A DNA stretch of 64,000 nucleotides, taken from assembly GCA_037176705.1 (NCBI GenBank), contig CM073887.1, positions 58,675,001-58,739,000 on the forward strand, written 5' to 3'. The notes beneath the pieces are model-generated. The model worked only from the letters and a program-made list of their open reading frames with translations. It searched no databases and had not been told where the DNA came from. A program made the translations under genes and the position numbers. Shown here one piece after another: positions 47,190 to 57,951 of the stretch. The DNA comes from Molossus alvarezi (lineage: Eukaryota > Chordata > Mammalia > Chiroptera > Molossidae). Numbering within the stretch: position 1 is the first letter of the stretch; each line of letters begins with the position of its first letter.

Positions 47190-48058
47190 CGATTTGTACT
47201 TCTTTTTCATTTTAATTTTTTTATTAATTAATTTATTTTTGTTACAGATGTTTCTCCTTTTACCCCCACTGATTCCCCTTCCCCATCCCTCCCCACCCTG
47301 TCCCCAGCTTTGTTGTCCATGTCCATTGTTCATGCATACATGCATATAAGTTCTGTGGTTTATCTCTCCCCTACCACCCCCTCTTCTGGGGATTGTCAGT
47401 CTGTACCCCACTTCCACGTCTCTGGGACTACCCCATTCCTCAGACTTTTATGTTCATTATATTCCACAAATAAGTGAGATCATATGATACTTGTCTTTCT
47501 CTGGCTTGTTTCGCTTAGGATAATACTTTCCAGGTCCCTCCATGTTGTCTCAAAGGATAAGAGATCTTTCTTTCTTACAGCTGCATAGTACTTCTTAATC
47601 CCTTAACCTTTTTCACCTATCCCCTCAGCATTTCCCCCATCTGGCAACCAACAAAAAGTTCTCTGTATGAATCTGTTTCTGTTTTGCTTGTTTTTCTTTT
47701 TAGATTCAATTGTTGATAGATAAGTATTCATTGCCATTTTTATTGTTCATATTTTTTATCTTCTTTTTCTTCAAGAAGACCCTTCAACATTTCATATAAT
47801 ACTGGTTTGGTGGTGATGAACTCCTTTAGCTTTTTCTCGTCTGGGAAACTTTATATGGCCATGGATTTTAAATAACTTTGCAGGATTAAGTAATCTTGGT
47901 TGTAGTTCCTTGCTTTTCATCACTTTAAATATTTCTTGCCACTCCCTTCTGGCCTGCAAGGTTTCTTTTGGGAAATCGGCTGACAGTCTAATGGGAGCTC
48001 CATTGTAGGTAACTAACTGCTTTTCTCTTGCTGCTTTTAAGATTCTTTCTTTGTCTTT

Positions 48059-48264
48059 ATTTTATTTTATTTATTGATTTTAGAGAGAGAGGAAGGGAGA
48101 GGGAGAGAGAAACATCAATGAGAGAGACCATCGATTGGCCGCCTCCTGCATGCCCCCCACTGGGGATTTGGCCCACAACTTGGGCATGTGCCCTGACTGG
48201 GAATTGAGCTGGTGACCTCTTGGTGCATGGGTCGATGCTCAACCACTGAGCCCCGCCGACCAGG
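48059..48264 (-). mobile_element. Ves-S SINE in L1-A
   Basis: Flanks ctttgtcttta and ctctgtcttta. Confidence 0.87.
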
Positions 48265-48329
48265 CCTCTCTGTCTTTAAAATTTTGCATTTTGATTATGT
48301 TGTGTCTTGGTGTGGGCCTCTTATTTTTT

Positions 48330-48577
48330 CAAAAAAATTTTTTTAATCCACACCAGAGGATATTTTCCCATTTATCTTCAGATAGAGTGGGAGCGAGGGA
48401 GGGAGGAAGAGAGAGAAACATCAATGAGAGACACATCGAGTGGTTACCACCCACATGACCCCAACCAGGGCCAGGGACAAACTGCAACCAAGGTACGTGC
48501 CCTTGACCGGAATCGGACCCAGGACTCATTGGTTTGCAGGCCAGTGCTCTAACCACTGAGCAAAAGTGGCCAGGGCA
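48330..48577 (-). mobile_element. Ves-L SINE in L1-A
   Basis: Flanks gtgtgggcctctta and gtgtgagcctcttt. Confidence 0.88.
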
Positions 48578-49912
48578 GTGTGAGCCTCTTTTCATCTTGT
48601 TTGGGACTCTGCTTCCTGGACTTCTATGTCTGTTTCCTTCACCAAGTTAGGGAAGTTTCCTGTCATTTTTTCAAATAGGTCTTCAATTTCTTGCTCTCTC
48701 CTCTCCTGGCACCCCCATGATGTGGATATTGGTACTCTTGAAGTTGTCCAGAGGCTCCTTACACTATCCTCATTTTTTTGGATTCCGGGTTTTTTTTTCC
48801 CAATTTTTATTAATTTATTTTTGTTATAGATGTTTCTCTATTTTCCCCTCTAGATACCCTCCTCATGATCCCAACCCCCAATATTGTTGTCGGTGTCCAT
48901 TGGTTACACATAGGTGCATATAAGTTATTTGGTTTATCTCATTCCTTCCCCCAACCCGCTCCTCAGATTTGTAAGTCTGAACTGTACTCCTTTCTATGTC
49001 TCTGGGTCTATTTTGCTCATCAGCTTATATTGTTCATTGTATTCCACAGATAAGTGAGATCATGTGGTATTTGTCTTTCTCTGACTGGCTTATTTTGCTT
49101 AGAATAATACTCTCCAGGTCCCTCCATGTCGTCTCAAAAGATATGAGATCTTTCTTTCATACAGCTGCTTAGTGTTCCATTGTGTATATGTACCACAGCT
49201 TTTTTATCCACTCATCTATTGGTGGACACTTGGGCTGTTTCCAGATCTTAGCAATTGTAAATAGTGGTGCTATGAACATAGGGGGTACATCTCTCCTTTC
49301 TGATTCGTGATTCAGGCTTAGGATATATTCCTAGAAGTAGGATCACTGGGTAAAATGGCAGTTCCATTTTTAATTTTTTGAAGAAACACCATATTGTTTT
49401 CCATAGTGGCTGTACCAGTCTGCATTCCCACCAGCAGTGTACTAGAGTCCCCTTTTCTTTTTCTTTTTTTCTTAATTTTTTGGAGAGAGAGGAAGTGCTG
49501 CAGTCCATCTGCAGCAGGATCCAGGGTATCCCGAAGGTGGTAAGGCGTTGGCGCTGGGAGACAGATGACTACACGACTCCGAGGAAGTGTGACACTGTTC
49601 TGATTTATTTCAGGTTTCTATGTGCTTATATATTTTCTTTTTTGGCATGAGTTTAACATTTGAGGTTAAAGAAGCAGAGAGTTTTATTCCATAATACCAG
49701 GATATTAGTTTCATTTTTATCAGAATTAATTTATAACTTTTTGTGTTTATAGATACAAAGAAGGGAGTAGAGTAACCTGTAAGGTGAGACAGGGTTTTCT
49801 ATAGGCCCTTTGTCTGAGATTAATAGTTGACCTTTATTTAAAATTTAGTTCTGGGTTTTTAGATTAGCTAGTTTTTGATTTATCTCCCTAACTAACTCAG
49901 GACAGCATTTCT

Positions 49913-49977
49913 TTTTTTTTAATCCTCACCTGAGGACATTTTTTCTTTTTTTGTTCAGATAGAGTGGGAAGGAGAGA

Positions 49978-50023
<46 letters not shown>

Positions 50024-50183
50024 TTGACATGAAAGGTACACATTGAGTGGTTGCCAACCTGCACGACCCAACTAGGGCCAGGGACAAACTGCAACCGAGG
50101 CACATGCCCCTAGTGGGAACCGAACCCGGGTCTCTCCAGACCGCAGGCCAACGTTCTAACCGCTGAGCCAAACCAGCCAGGGC
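49913..50183 (-). mobile_element. Ves-L SINE in the LTR
   Basis: TSD aggacagcatttct (49899-49912) against aggacaacatctct (50184-50197). Long (GA)n at 49,982-50,020. Confidence 0.88.
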
Positions 50184-50186
50184 AGG

Positions 50187-51211
50187 ACAACATCTCTTAT
50201 AAAACCTATTCAATTGCATGATTGAGATTTCTTTTGTTCCCTTGTGTGTAAACACCAAGGGGACCTTGGCGTGCCAATCGTTCCATGAAGGCAAGCTTGC
50301 ATAAAGAACATGTAGTCCATCTTTGTTAACTATTTTTATTCTATTTTCATTATATGCTCCTGTAAAGGGCAAGGGAGGGTCAGGAATCCTTTGTATATTT
50401 CTAGCCCCTCTAGGTGGGTACCATAGTTTTCCTTTTATCCAATAAGCTATATAAGTAAACCCTTGAACAGTGGGTAGGGGTTGATACAATTTTCTTTTAT
50501 TCTTTTTTTTAATTTTTTAAAAATCCAGTCTTTATTTATTTATTTATAATTCTTTTTTTTTAATCCTCACCCGAGGACACTTTTTCATTCTTTGTTCAGA
50601 TAGAACAGGAGGGAGAGAGAGAGAGAGAGAAACATCGACATGAAAAGGACACATCAAGTGGCTGCCACCCGCACGACCAACCAGTGCTGGGGACAAACTG
50701 CAACCGAGGTACATGCCCTTAGCGGGAACCGAACCTGGGTCTTTCCGGACCGCAGGCCGACGCTTTAACCACTGAGCCAAACCGGCCAGGGCTCTTTTAT
50801 TCTTTTGAAATACTCTTTCTATCTGGGAGTAGGCATAGGAGTATAAGGTGCTTCCGTTACTTCTATCTGTCACAATTCATCCACGAATTGTTTATTAGGG
50901 ACTTTCAGGGGAAAATTTTTTAACCTAATTGAATTAGTAAATTTTAATTAAGACAGTCTGGACATGCAATGGTGACTGTTTCAGGGGAAGCTGGAGTTTC
51001 TTCAGAATTTAATTGAAGAGGCATGATTTCAGATACCTTGTTTATTATTCCCAGGTTAGTAATATAGTAGAATAATAATTATTATAATTCCCGTAATATC
51101 GACTAATCCCACCCCCATGCTATGTCCTCTTCCTAGAAGATGCATTCCTTGAAGCTTTCTTCTCCATATCCAGACTTTGTCTGGACAATATGGTTGGAAG
51201 AGGACGCAGCA
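50187..51211 (-). pseudogene. Broken Sag-like (LTR-encoded superantigen-type) reading frame
   Basis: Three parts are visible on the minus strand. From the LTR edge, an open frame of about 50 residues has a basic stretch (WRRKLQ) and then an isoleucine-rich hydrophobic segment (GIIIIIILLYY) that ends at a stop near 51,056, the layout of a type II membrane protein. A middle part (about 51,050-50,510) is broken by stops and a SINE. A C-terminal part of about 100 residues (50489-50187) is open and contains PLPFTGAY, DGLHVLYASLP and AKVPLVF, spaced like the conserved core of the mouse mammary tumour virus-type Sag family. A second SINE cuts the end. It cannot make a full protein. The similarity is by eye; an unrelated U3 ORF remains possible. 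Confidence 0.5.
50507..50792 (-). mobile_element. Ves-L SINE in the LTR
   Basis: Perfect 14-bp TSD tcttttattctttt at 50493-50506 and 50793-50806. Its A-tail is unusually long and mixed (50,507-50,560). Confidence 0.87.
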
Positions 51212-52499
51212 AAGAAGGGAGAGAGAGAGAGAAATGGAAACATCAGTGAGAGAGAACATTGATCAGCTGCCTTCGGCATGCCCCCCACTGGGGATCAGGC
51301 CCACAACCTGGGCATGTACCCTGACTGGGAATTGAACCAGCAACCTCTTGGTGCATGGGTCGACACTCAACCATGGAGCTACACCGGTGGGCCTAGAGTC
51401 CCCTTTTCTCCACACCCTCTCCAGCACTTGTTTGATGATTTGTTGATGGCAGCCATTCTGACAGGTATGAGGTGATACCTTATAGTTGTTTTTGTATCTC
51501 TTTGATCATTAATGACATAGAGCATTTTTTCATATGTCTCTAGACCATTTGTATGTCCTGTTTGGAGAGGTATCTATTTAGCTCCTCTGCCTATTTTTTA
51601 ATTGGGTTCTTTGTCTTCCTTTTGTTGAGTTGTATTAGTACTCTATATATTTTGGAAATTAATCCCTTGTCTGTTGTATCGTTGGCAATTATGGTCTCCC
51701 ATACAATGGGTTCCCTTTCCATTTTGATGGTTGGGTTTTTTTGCTGTGCAGAAGTTTTTATGTCACGTAGTCCCGTGTATTCATTTTTTCCATTGTTTCC
51801 TTGCCCTAGGCATTGTATCAGTAAAAATTCTGCTGTATGTGATGTCTGAAATTTTGTTGCCTACATTTTCTTCTAGTATTTTTATGGATTCACAAGTCGC
51901 ATTTAAGTATTTTATCTATTTTGAGTTTATTCTTGTGTATGGTGTAACTTGGTGGTCTAGTTTCATTCATGTATCTGTCTAATTTTCCCAACACCATGTA
52001 TTAAAGAGGCTGTCTTTACTTCATTGTATGCTTTTGCCTCCTTTGTCAAGTATTGATTGAACATAATGGTTTGGGTTGATTGTGGGGTTCTTCTATTGAT
52101 CTATGTGCCTGTTCTGGTGCCAGTAACAAGCTGTTTTGATTATAATGGCTTTGTAGTATAACCTGATATCCGGTATTATGATCCCTCCTACATTGTTCTT
52201 CTTCTTCAAGATTGCTGTGGCTTTTTGGGGTCTTTTTTGGTTCCATATAAACTTTTGAAGTATTTGTTCTAGTTCTGTGAAACATGTCATTGATATTTTA
52301 ATGGGGATTGCATTGAATCTATAGATTGCTTTGGGTGGTATGGACATTTTAATGATGTTAATTCTTCCAATCCATGAACAAAGTATATGCTTCCACTTTT
52401 TTTATATCTTGCTCTATTTCTTTTTTCAATGTCCTGTAGTTTTCTGCAAATAGGTCCCCTTTAGTTCTTTGGTTAAGTTTATTCCTAGGTATCTTAATT

Positions 52500-52752
52500 T
52501 TTTTTTTTTTTTTTATCCTCACCCGAGGACATTTTTCCATTATTTTGTACAGACAGAGTGGGAGGGAGAGAGAGGAAGAGAGAGAGAGAGAAACATCGAT
52601 GTGAAAGGGACACATCGAGTGGCTGCCACCCGCACGACTTACCAGGGCCGGGGACAAACTGCAACCAAGGTACATGCCCTTAGCGGGAACCGAACCCGGG
52701 TCTCTCCTGACCGCAGGTGGGCGCTCTAACTGCTGAGCCAAACCGGCCAGGG
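52500..52752 (-). mobile_element. Ves-L SINE in L1-B ORF2
   Basis: Young, CpG-rich. Flanks cttaattttttt on both sides. Confidence 0.9.
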
Positions 52753-52832
52753 CTTAATTTTTTTTGATACATCGGTAAATGAGATTGTTTTTTCAGTTTC
52801 TCTTTCTGTGAGTTCATTATAAGAATGCCGTC

Positions 52833-53085
52833 GAGCCCTGGCCAGTTTGGCTCAGCGGTTAGAGCATCGGCCTGTGTTTCCCGCTAAGAGCATGTACCAC
52901 GGTTGTGGTTTGTCCCCGGCCTTGGTTGGCTTGTGTGGGTGGCAGCCACTCGATGTGTCCCTTTCATGTCGATGTTTCTCTCTCTCTCTCTCTCCCTTCC
53001 TCCCTCCCTCCCTCCCTCCTTCTTTATCTGAACAAAAAATGGAAAAATGTCCTCCGGTGAGGATAAAAAAAAAGAAAGAAAAGAG
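52833..53085 (+). mobile_element. Ves-L SINE with B-box deletion
   Basis: The head jumps from catcggcctgtg to tttcccgctaag, losing about 25 bases with the B-box. Confidence 0.86.
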
Positions 53086-53705
53086 TGGCGAAAGTGGGCA
53101 TCCCTGTCTTGTTCCTGTTCTTATGGGAAATGCTTTTAGTATTTGCCCATGGAGTATGATGTTGGCTGTAGGTTTTTCATATATGGCCTTTATTAAGTTG
53201 AGATATGATCCCTCTGTTACCACATTGCTCAGCGTCTTTATCAGAAATGGGTGCTGGATTTTGTTGAATGCTCTTTCAGTGTCTCTATATATGATCATAT
53301 GGTTTTCATCTTTCCTTTTGTTTATGTGGTTTATCACATTTATTGATTTGCAAATATTGTACTAGCTTTGCATCCCTGGGATGAATCCCACTTGGTCATG
53401 GTGATTTTTTTTATGTATTGCTGGATCTGATTTGCTAATATTGTTTAAGGATTTTGGTATCTATGTTCATCAGGTATATATGCCTGTAGTTTTCATTCTT
53501 TGTAGTATCTTTATCTGGTTTTGGAATTAGAAATATGCTGGCCTCATAAAACGAGTTTGGAAGTTTTTCTTGAAATTTTTGGAATAGTTTGAGGAGAATG
53601 GGTATTAGTTCTTTAAATGTTGGGTAAAACCCCGTGAAGCCATCCGGACCCAGGCTTTTGTTTGCTGGGAGATTCTTAATTACATCTTAAATTTCCTTAC
53701 TTGTG

Positions 53706-53951
53706 CCCTGGCCGGTTTGGCTCAGCGGTTAGAGCATTGGCCTGCAGTCCTGAGAGACCCGGGTTCGGTTCCCGCTAAGGGCATGTACCTCGGTTGCAGT
53801 TTGTCCCCGGCTCTGGTCAGTCGTGCGGGTGGCACCCCCCCCCCCCTTCACATCGATGTTTCTCTCTCTTTCTGTTCCTCTCTCCCCCTCCTACTCTACC
53901 TGAACAAAAAATGGAAAAAAGTCCTCGGGTGAGGATAATAAAAAAAAAAAA
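53706..53951 (+). mobile_element. Ves-L SINE in L1-B ORF2
   Basis: TSD aaatttccttacttgt seen on both sides (ending 53,705; resuming 53,952). C-run at 53,835-53,847. Confidence 0.9.
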
Positions 53952-56900
53952 ATTTCCTTACTTGTTATTGGTCCATTCAAGTTTTCTATTTCTTCCCGGT
54001 TCAGTTTTGGGAGACTATGTGTTCTAGAAATGTGTCGATTTTGCCTAGATTGTCTAATTTGTTGGCATATAATTGTTTATAGTATTTGTTCATGATCCTT
54101 TGTATTTCTGTGGTGTCAGTTGTTACTTCTCCTCTTTTGTTTCTGATTTGGGTCCTCTCTCTTTGTTTCTTGCTGAGTCTAGCTAAGGGTCCATCAATCT
54201 TATTTATTTTTTCAAAGAATCAGCTCTTTGTTTCATTGATCTTTTGAATTGTTTTTTTAGTCTCTATGTCACCTGTTTCTGCTCTGAGCTTTACAACTTC
54301 TTTCCTTCTACTTACTCTGGTTTTTCTTTTTGTTTGCTTTCTAGTTCTTTAAGTTGTGAGGTTAGATAGTCAGGAATTTTTCTTGTTACTTGAGGTAGGC
54401 CTGTAGTGCTATGAACTTCCCTCTCAGGACTGCTTTTGCTGTGTTCCATAGATTTTGTTTTGTTATGTATTCATTTTCATTGGTTTCCAGGAAGTTTTAA
54501 ATTTCTTCCTTGATCTCCTTGGTAAACCATTTATTGTTTAATAACATGCTATTTAGCCTCCATTGGTTTAAGTGTTTTTGCTGTAATTGATTTCTAGTGT
54601 CATGCCATTGTGATCTGAGAAGATGCTTGATATGATCTCAATCTTCTTGAACTTGTAGAGACTTAGTTTCTGTCCTAATATGTGGTCTGTCTTTGAGAAT
54701 GTCCTGTGTGCACTTTGAGAAGAATATGAATTTTGCAGTTTTGGGGTGTAATTCTCTGTAGATATCTATTAAACCCATTTGATCTAGTGCACCATTTAGA
54801 GTCTCTGTTTCCTTGTTAATTTTTTGTCTAGAGGATCTATCCAGTAATGTCAGCGGTGTGTTGAAGTCCCCCGCTATGATTGTATTGCTGTTGATTTCTC
54901 CTTTGAAGTCCTCCAGAAGTTTTTAAATATATTTTGGTGCTCTGATATTGAGTGCTTATATGTTTACCAAGGTTACATCTTTCTGTTAGATAGCTCCTTT
55001 CAATATTATGTAGTGGCCTTCTTTGTCTCTAGTTATGGCCTTCATTTTGAAGTCTGTTTTATTGGATGCGTATTGCTACCCCAGCTCTTTTTTTTCTTTC
55101 CATTTGCTTGGAAGATTTTTTTCATCCTTTCACTTTCAGCCTATGTGAGTCTTTTGTTGTGAGATGGGTCTCTTGTAAACAACATATATATAAGTCATGC
55201 TTTCTTATCCAATCAGCTACTCTGTCTTTTGATTGGATCATTTAATCTGTTTACATTTAAGGTTATTATTGATATGTACTTACTTATTGCCATTTTTGTT
55301 TATTGTGGTTACATTTTTCTTTCTATTCTTCAACTTATTACAGCAATCCTTTTAACATTTCTTGCAGTGCTGGTTTGGTGCTAATATATTCCCTTAGCCT
55401 TTTTCTTTTTTTTTTGCTCTGGGAAGCTCTTTATTTCACCTTCTGTTTTGAATGACAGCCTTGCTGGATAGAATAGTCTTGGATTCAGATTCTTGTTTTT
55501 CATGACCTTGATTACTTTATGCCATTCCCTTCTGGCCTGTAGCATTTCTGTTGAAAAGTCAGCTAATAGCCATGTGGGGATTCCTTTGTTGGTAACTTGT
55601 TGCTTATCTCTTGCTGCCTTTAGGATTCTCTTTTTGTCTTTAATTTTTGGCATTTTAATTATTATGTGTCTTGGTGTGGGCCAGGTTGGGTTCTTCTTAC
55701 TTGAGGCTCTCGGTGCTTCTTGTACTTGTATCCCTTTTTTTTCACCAAGTTAGGGAAGTTTTCTGTCACTATTTCTTCAAGTAGATTCTCTAACCCATGC
55801 TCATTTTCTTCTTCTGAAACTCCTATGATGCTGATGTTGTTATGTTTCATGTTGTTTCACAGTTCCCTTAAGCTGTCTTTCTGTTTTTTCTTTTTGGTTC
55901 TCTGATTGGGTGCTTTTTTTCTACCATCTTCTGATTCACTGATTTGATCCTCAGCTTCCTCTACTCTGCTGGTTATTCCTTCCAATGTGTTTTTGTTTTT
56001 TTACCTCTGCTATGTCATTCTTTATTTCCATTTGGTTATTTTTCAGTGTTTCTATATCTTTACTCATGCTGTTGAACTGTTTACTCATGCTGTTGAGCTT
56101 CCACATTATCATCACTCTGAACTCTACCTCTGATAACTTGCTTAACTACATTTCGTTTATCTTTTCTTTGGTAGAATTTTCTTGGTCTTTCATTTGGAAT
56201 TTGTTTGTTTGTTTCACCATTTTGGTTATCTCAGTGGGTTTTGAAGCCTGCCAGATTTTCCTTGTGGGTGTTGGTGTTCCACTGGTTGTGGCTCCCTCTA
56301 CTAGGGAGGACCCACATTAAACACCACTGTCAAGTCTTTCCTGGGTAGATTTGAAAGCCCCGGAAAGGTTCAGTTATCCTCTAACTTTTTGCCTCAGTTA
56401 CTTGATGAGCCTTGGGTTGTAGCCCTCAAGTGAATGAAAAAATCCTTCCAGTGTTCAGGGTAAGAGGATTTCCAGCAGGTGGGGCAGATGCTTGCTGGCT
56501 GTTAATGAGCCTCAATTTGCATTTCTCTGGCCTGGCCAGGTCATGTTAATTTCCTGAGGGACGGGCTCTGGGATGGGGTCTTTGAGTAAGATGGCTACTC
56601 TCCTGTGGGAATGATTCAGCAAAAAAATTCCATTGCCCTCCCAGCTCTCCAAGCTCCTGAGTCTCCACACAGTTCTAGTTCAGTCCACCCTTTTTCTCTT
56701 GGAGCCCAAGGTAAGTGGCTGTAACTAATTTAGTGCTCTATCCCGGCCCTCTGTGCTGTGGAGCAGCCTGGAATTTTAACCACGAGGGAGCTGCTCACTG
56801 CTAAAACAGCTGCTGTCCGTGGGCTTCCAGCCTTCCCTTTTGTGCATCCACAGTTCCTACCAGGCTCGATTTAGTCTCCTTTTTCTGTCTATAGGTCCTC

Positions 56901-57698
56901 TTCAGCTGCTCTTCTGTTGTTTTTTTCCCCAATGATCTGTCTTTATTTTATTTGTAATTCTTGTTTGATCCTGGGAGATGGTCTGTGTGGCTTCCATTCA
57001 CTCTGCCACCATTTGGAATCTTGCCTGGATTCTTTTTTCTTTTTGCTGTTCCGATTGGGTGTGTTTTGCTTCCTTATATTCCAAATGGATTGTTTGCTTC
57101 TTGGCTTTGCCTACTCTACAATTGATTCCCTGTAAACTACTTTTTGTTTCAGTCAGGGCATCCTTCATTTCTGACTGGCCTCTTTTTATGCTCTTGAGGT
57201 CCTCACTAAGTTCCTTGAAGTTCTCACTAAGTTCATTGAGCATTCTTTTAACCAGTGTTTTGAACTCTATATATGTTAGATTGCTTATCTCCATTTTGTT
57301 TAGTTCTTTTCCTCGAGTTTTGTTTTGTTCTTTCATTTGGGTCATGTTTCTTTGTCTCCTCGTTTTGGCTGCCTCCCTGTGTTTGTTTCTATGTATTAGG
57401 TAGAGTTGCTATGTCTCCTAAGCTTCCTAGGGTGGTCTGTTGTAGTAGGTGTCCTGTAGGGAGGGTCCAGTGGCACAGCCTCCCTGGTCATCCAGCTGGG
57501 CCCTCAAAGTGCACCCCTCATATGGACTTTACACTCTTCTGTTGTTATTTAGTCTTGATTGCTGTTGGCACATCAGTGGGAGGGTTTTACTCAGGCTGAC
57601 CACATGCAAGGACTGGCTGTGCCTACTAACCTCCAACCTCTGACTATCATGGATGATCAGCTGTGCAGGGGCCCACCACACAGAACAAGACTTATTTT

Positions 57699-57951
57699 AT
57701 TTTATTTTTTTATCCTCACCCAAGGACATTTTTCCATTTTTTGTTCAGGTAGAGTGGGAGGGAGAGAGAGGAACAGAGAGAGAGAGAGAAACATCGATGT
57801 GAAAGGAACACATGGAGTGGCTGCCACCCGCACAACCGACCAGGGCCGGGGACAAACTGCAACCGAGGTACGCGCCCTTAGCGGGAACCGAACCCGGGTC
57901 TCTCAGGACCGCAGGCCGACGCTCTCTCCGCTGAGCCAAACCAGCCAGGGC
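57699..57951 (-). mobile_element. Ves-L SINE in the L1-A 5' UTR
   Basis: Perfect 17-bp TSD gaacaagacttatttta at 57682-57698 and 57952-57968. Confidence 0.92.

Larger units (their letters stand above)
49496..51211 (-). mobile_element. Solo retroviral LTR, betaretrovirus-like, with Sag-like ORF remnant
   Basis: Minus-strand ends are TGCTGC (51211-51206) and GCAGCA (49501-49496), an inverted repeat with TG...CA. Flanking hexamers are CTTCTT and CTTCCT. Removing two SINEs and their duplications leaves about 1.13 kb. A TATATAAG (49625-49632) and AATAAA (49604-49609) near the 3' end mark a short R region. No gag, pol or primer-binding site is present, so this is a solo LTR. The class is inferred from LTR length, end structure and the internal frame. 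Confidence 0.65.
49459..51392 (-). mobile_element. Ves-S SINE split by an LTR
   Basis: The head and body are at 51212-51392, the 3' end and A-tail at 49459-49495. The perfect 17-bp TSD ctagagtccccttttct (49442-49458 and 51393-51409) encloses both, so this SINE entered L1-B first. Confidence 0.85.
48786..57025 (-). mobile_element. Inner L1 (L1-B), near full length, inserted in ORF1 of L1-A
   Basis: The 5' end near 57,015 reads atggtggcagagtgaatgg on the minus strand. Decayed ORF1 lies at about 56,250-55,380 (VTENFPNLVKKK, then FSTEMLQARREWHKV). ORF2 runs from about 55,300 to 51,410 with a reverse transcriptase region at 53,340-52,850 ([31 protein letters not shown]) and the C-terminal part at 52,347-52,093. 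The 3' end and poly(A) lie at 48,786-48,800. Flanking tggattc at 48779-48785 and 57026-57032 is a probable TSD. Stops and frameshifts are many. Confidence 0.75.

Noticed and set aside
50187..50489. The retroviral open frame as an env fragment
   Set aside because: It lies between matching LTR ends upstream of a TATA/AATAAA pair, so it is inside U3, and the visible core fits the Sag pattern better; no env hallmark was seen.
49459..51392. An SVA-like composite retrotransposon (SINE head + retroviral part + A-tail in one TSD)
   Set aside because: The 3' end after the retroviral part (cttcctctctctcc plus A-rich) is itself the Ves-S 3' end, and the retroviral part has its own TG...CA ends and 6-bp flanks. 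A SINE split by an LTR explains everything.
52046..57403. Several 80-140-residue open frames as candidate genes
   Set aside because: Minus-strand ones are pieces of L1 ORF1/ORF2 and plus-strand ones their complements; all are broken.
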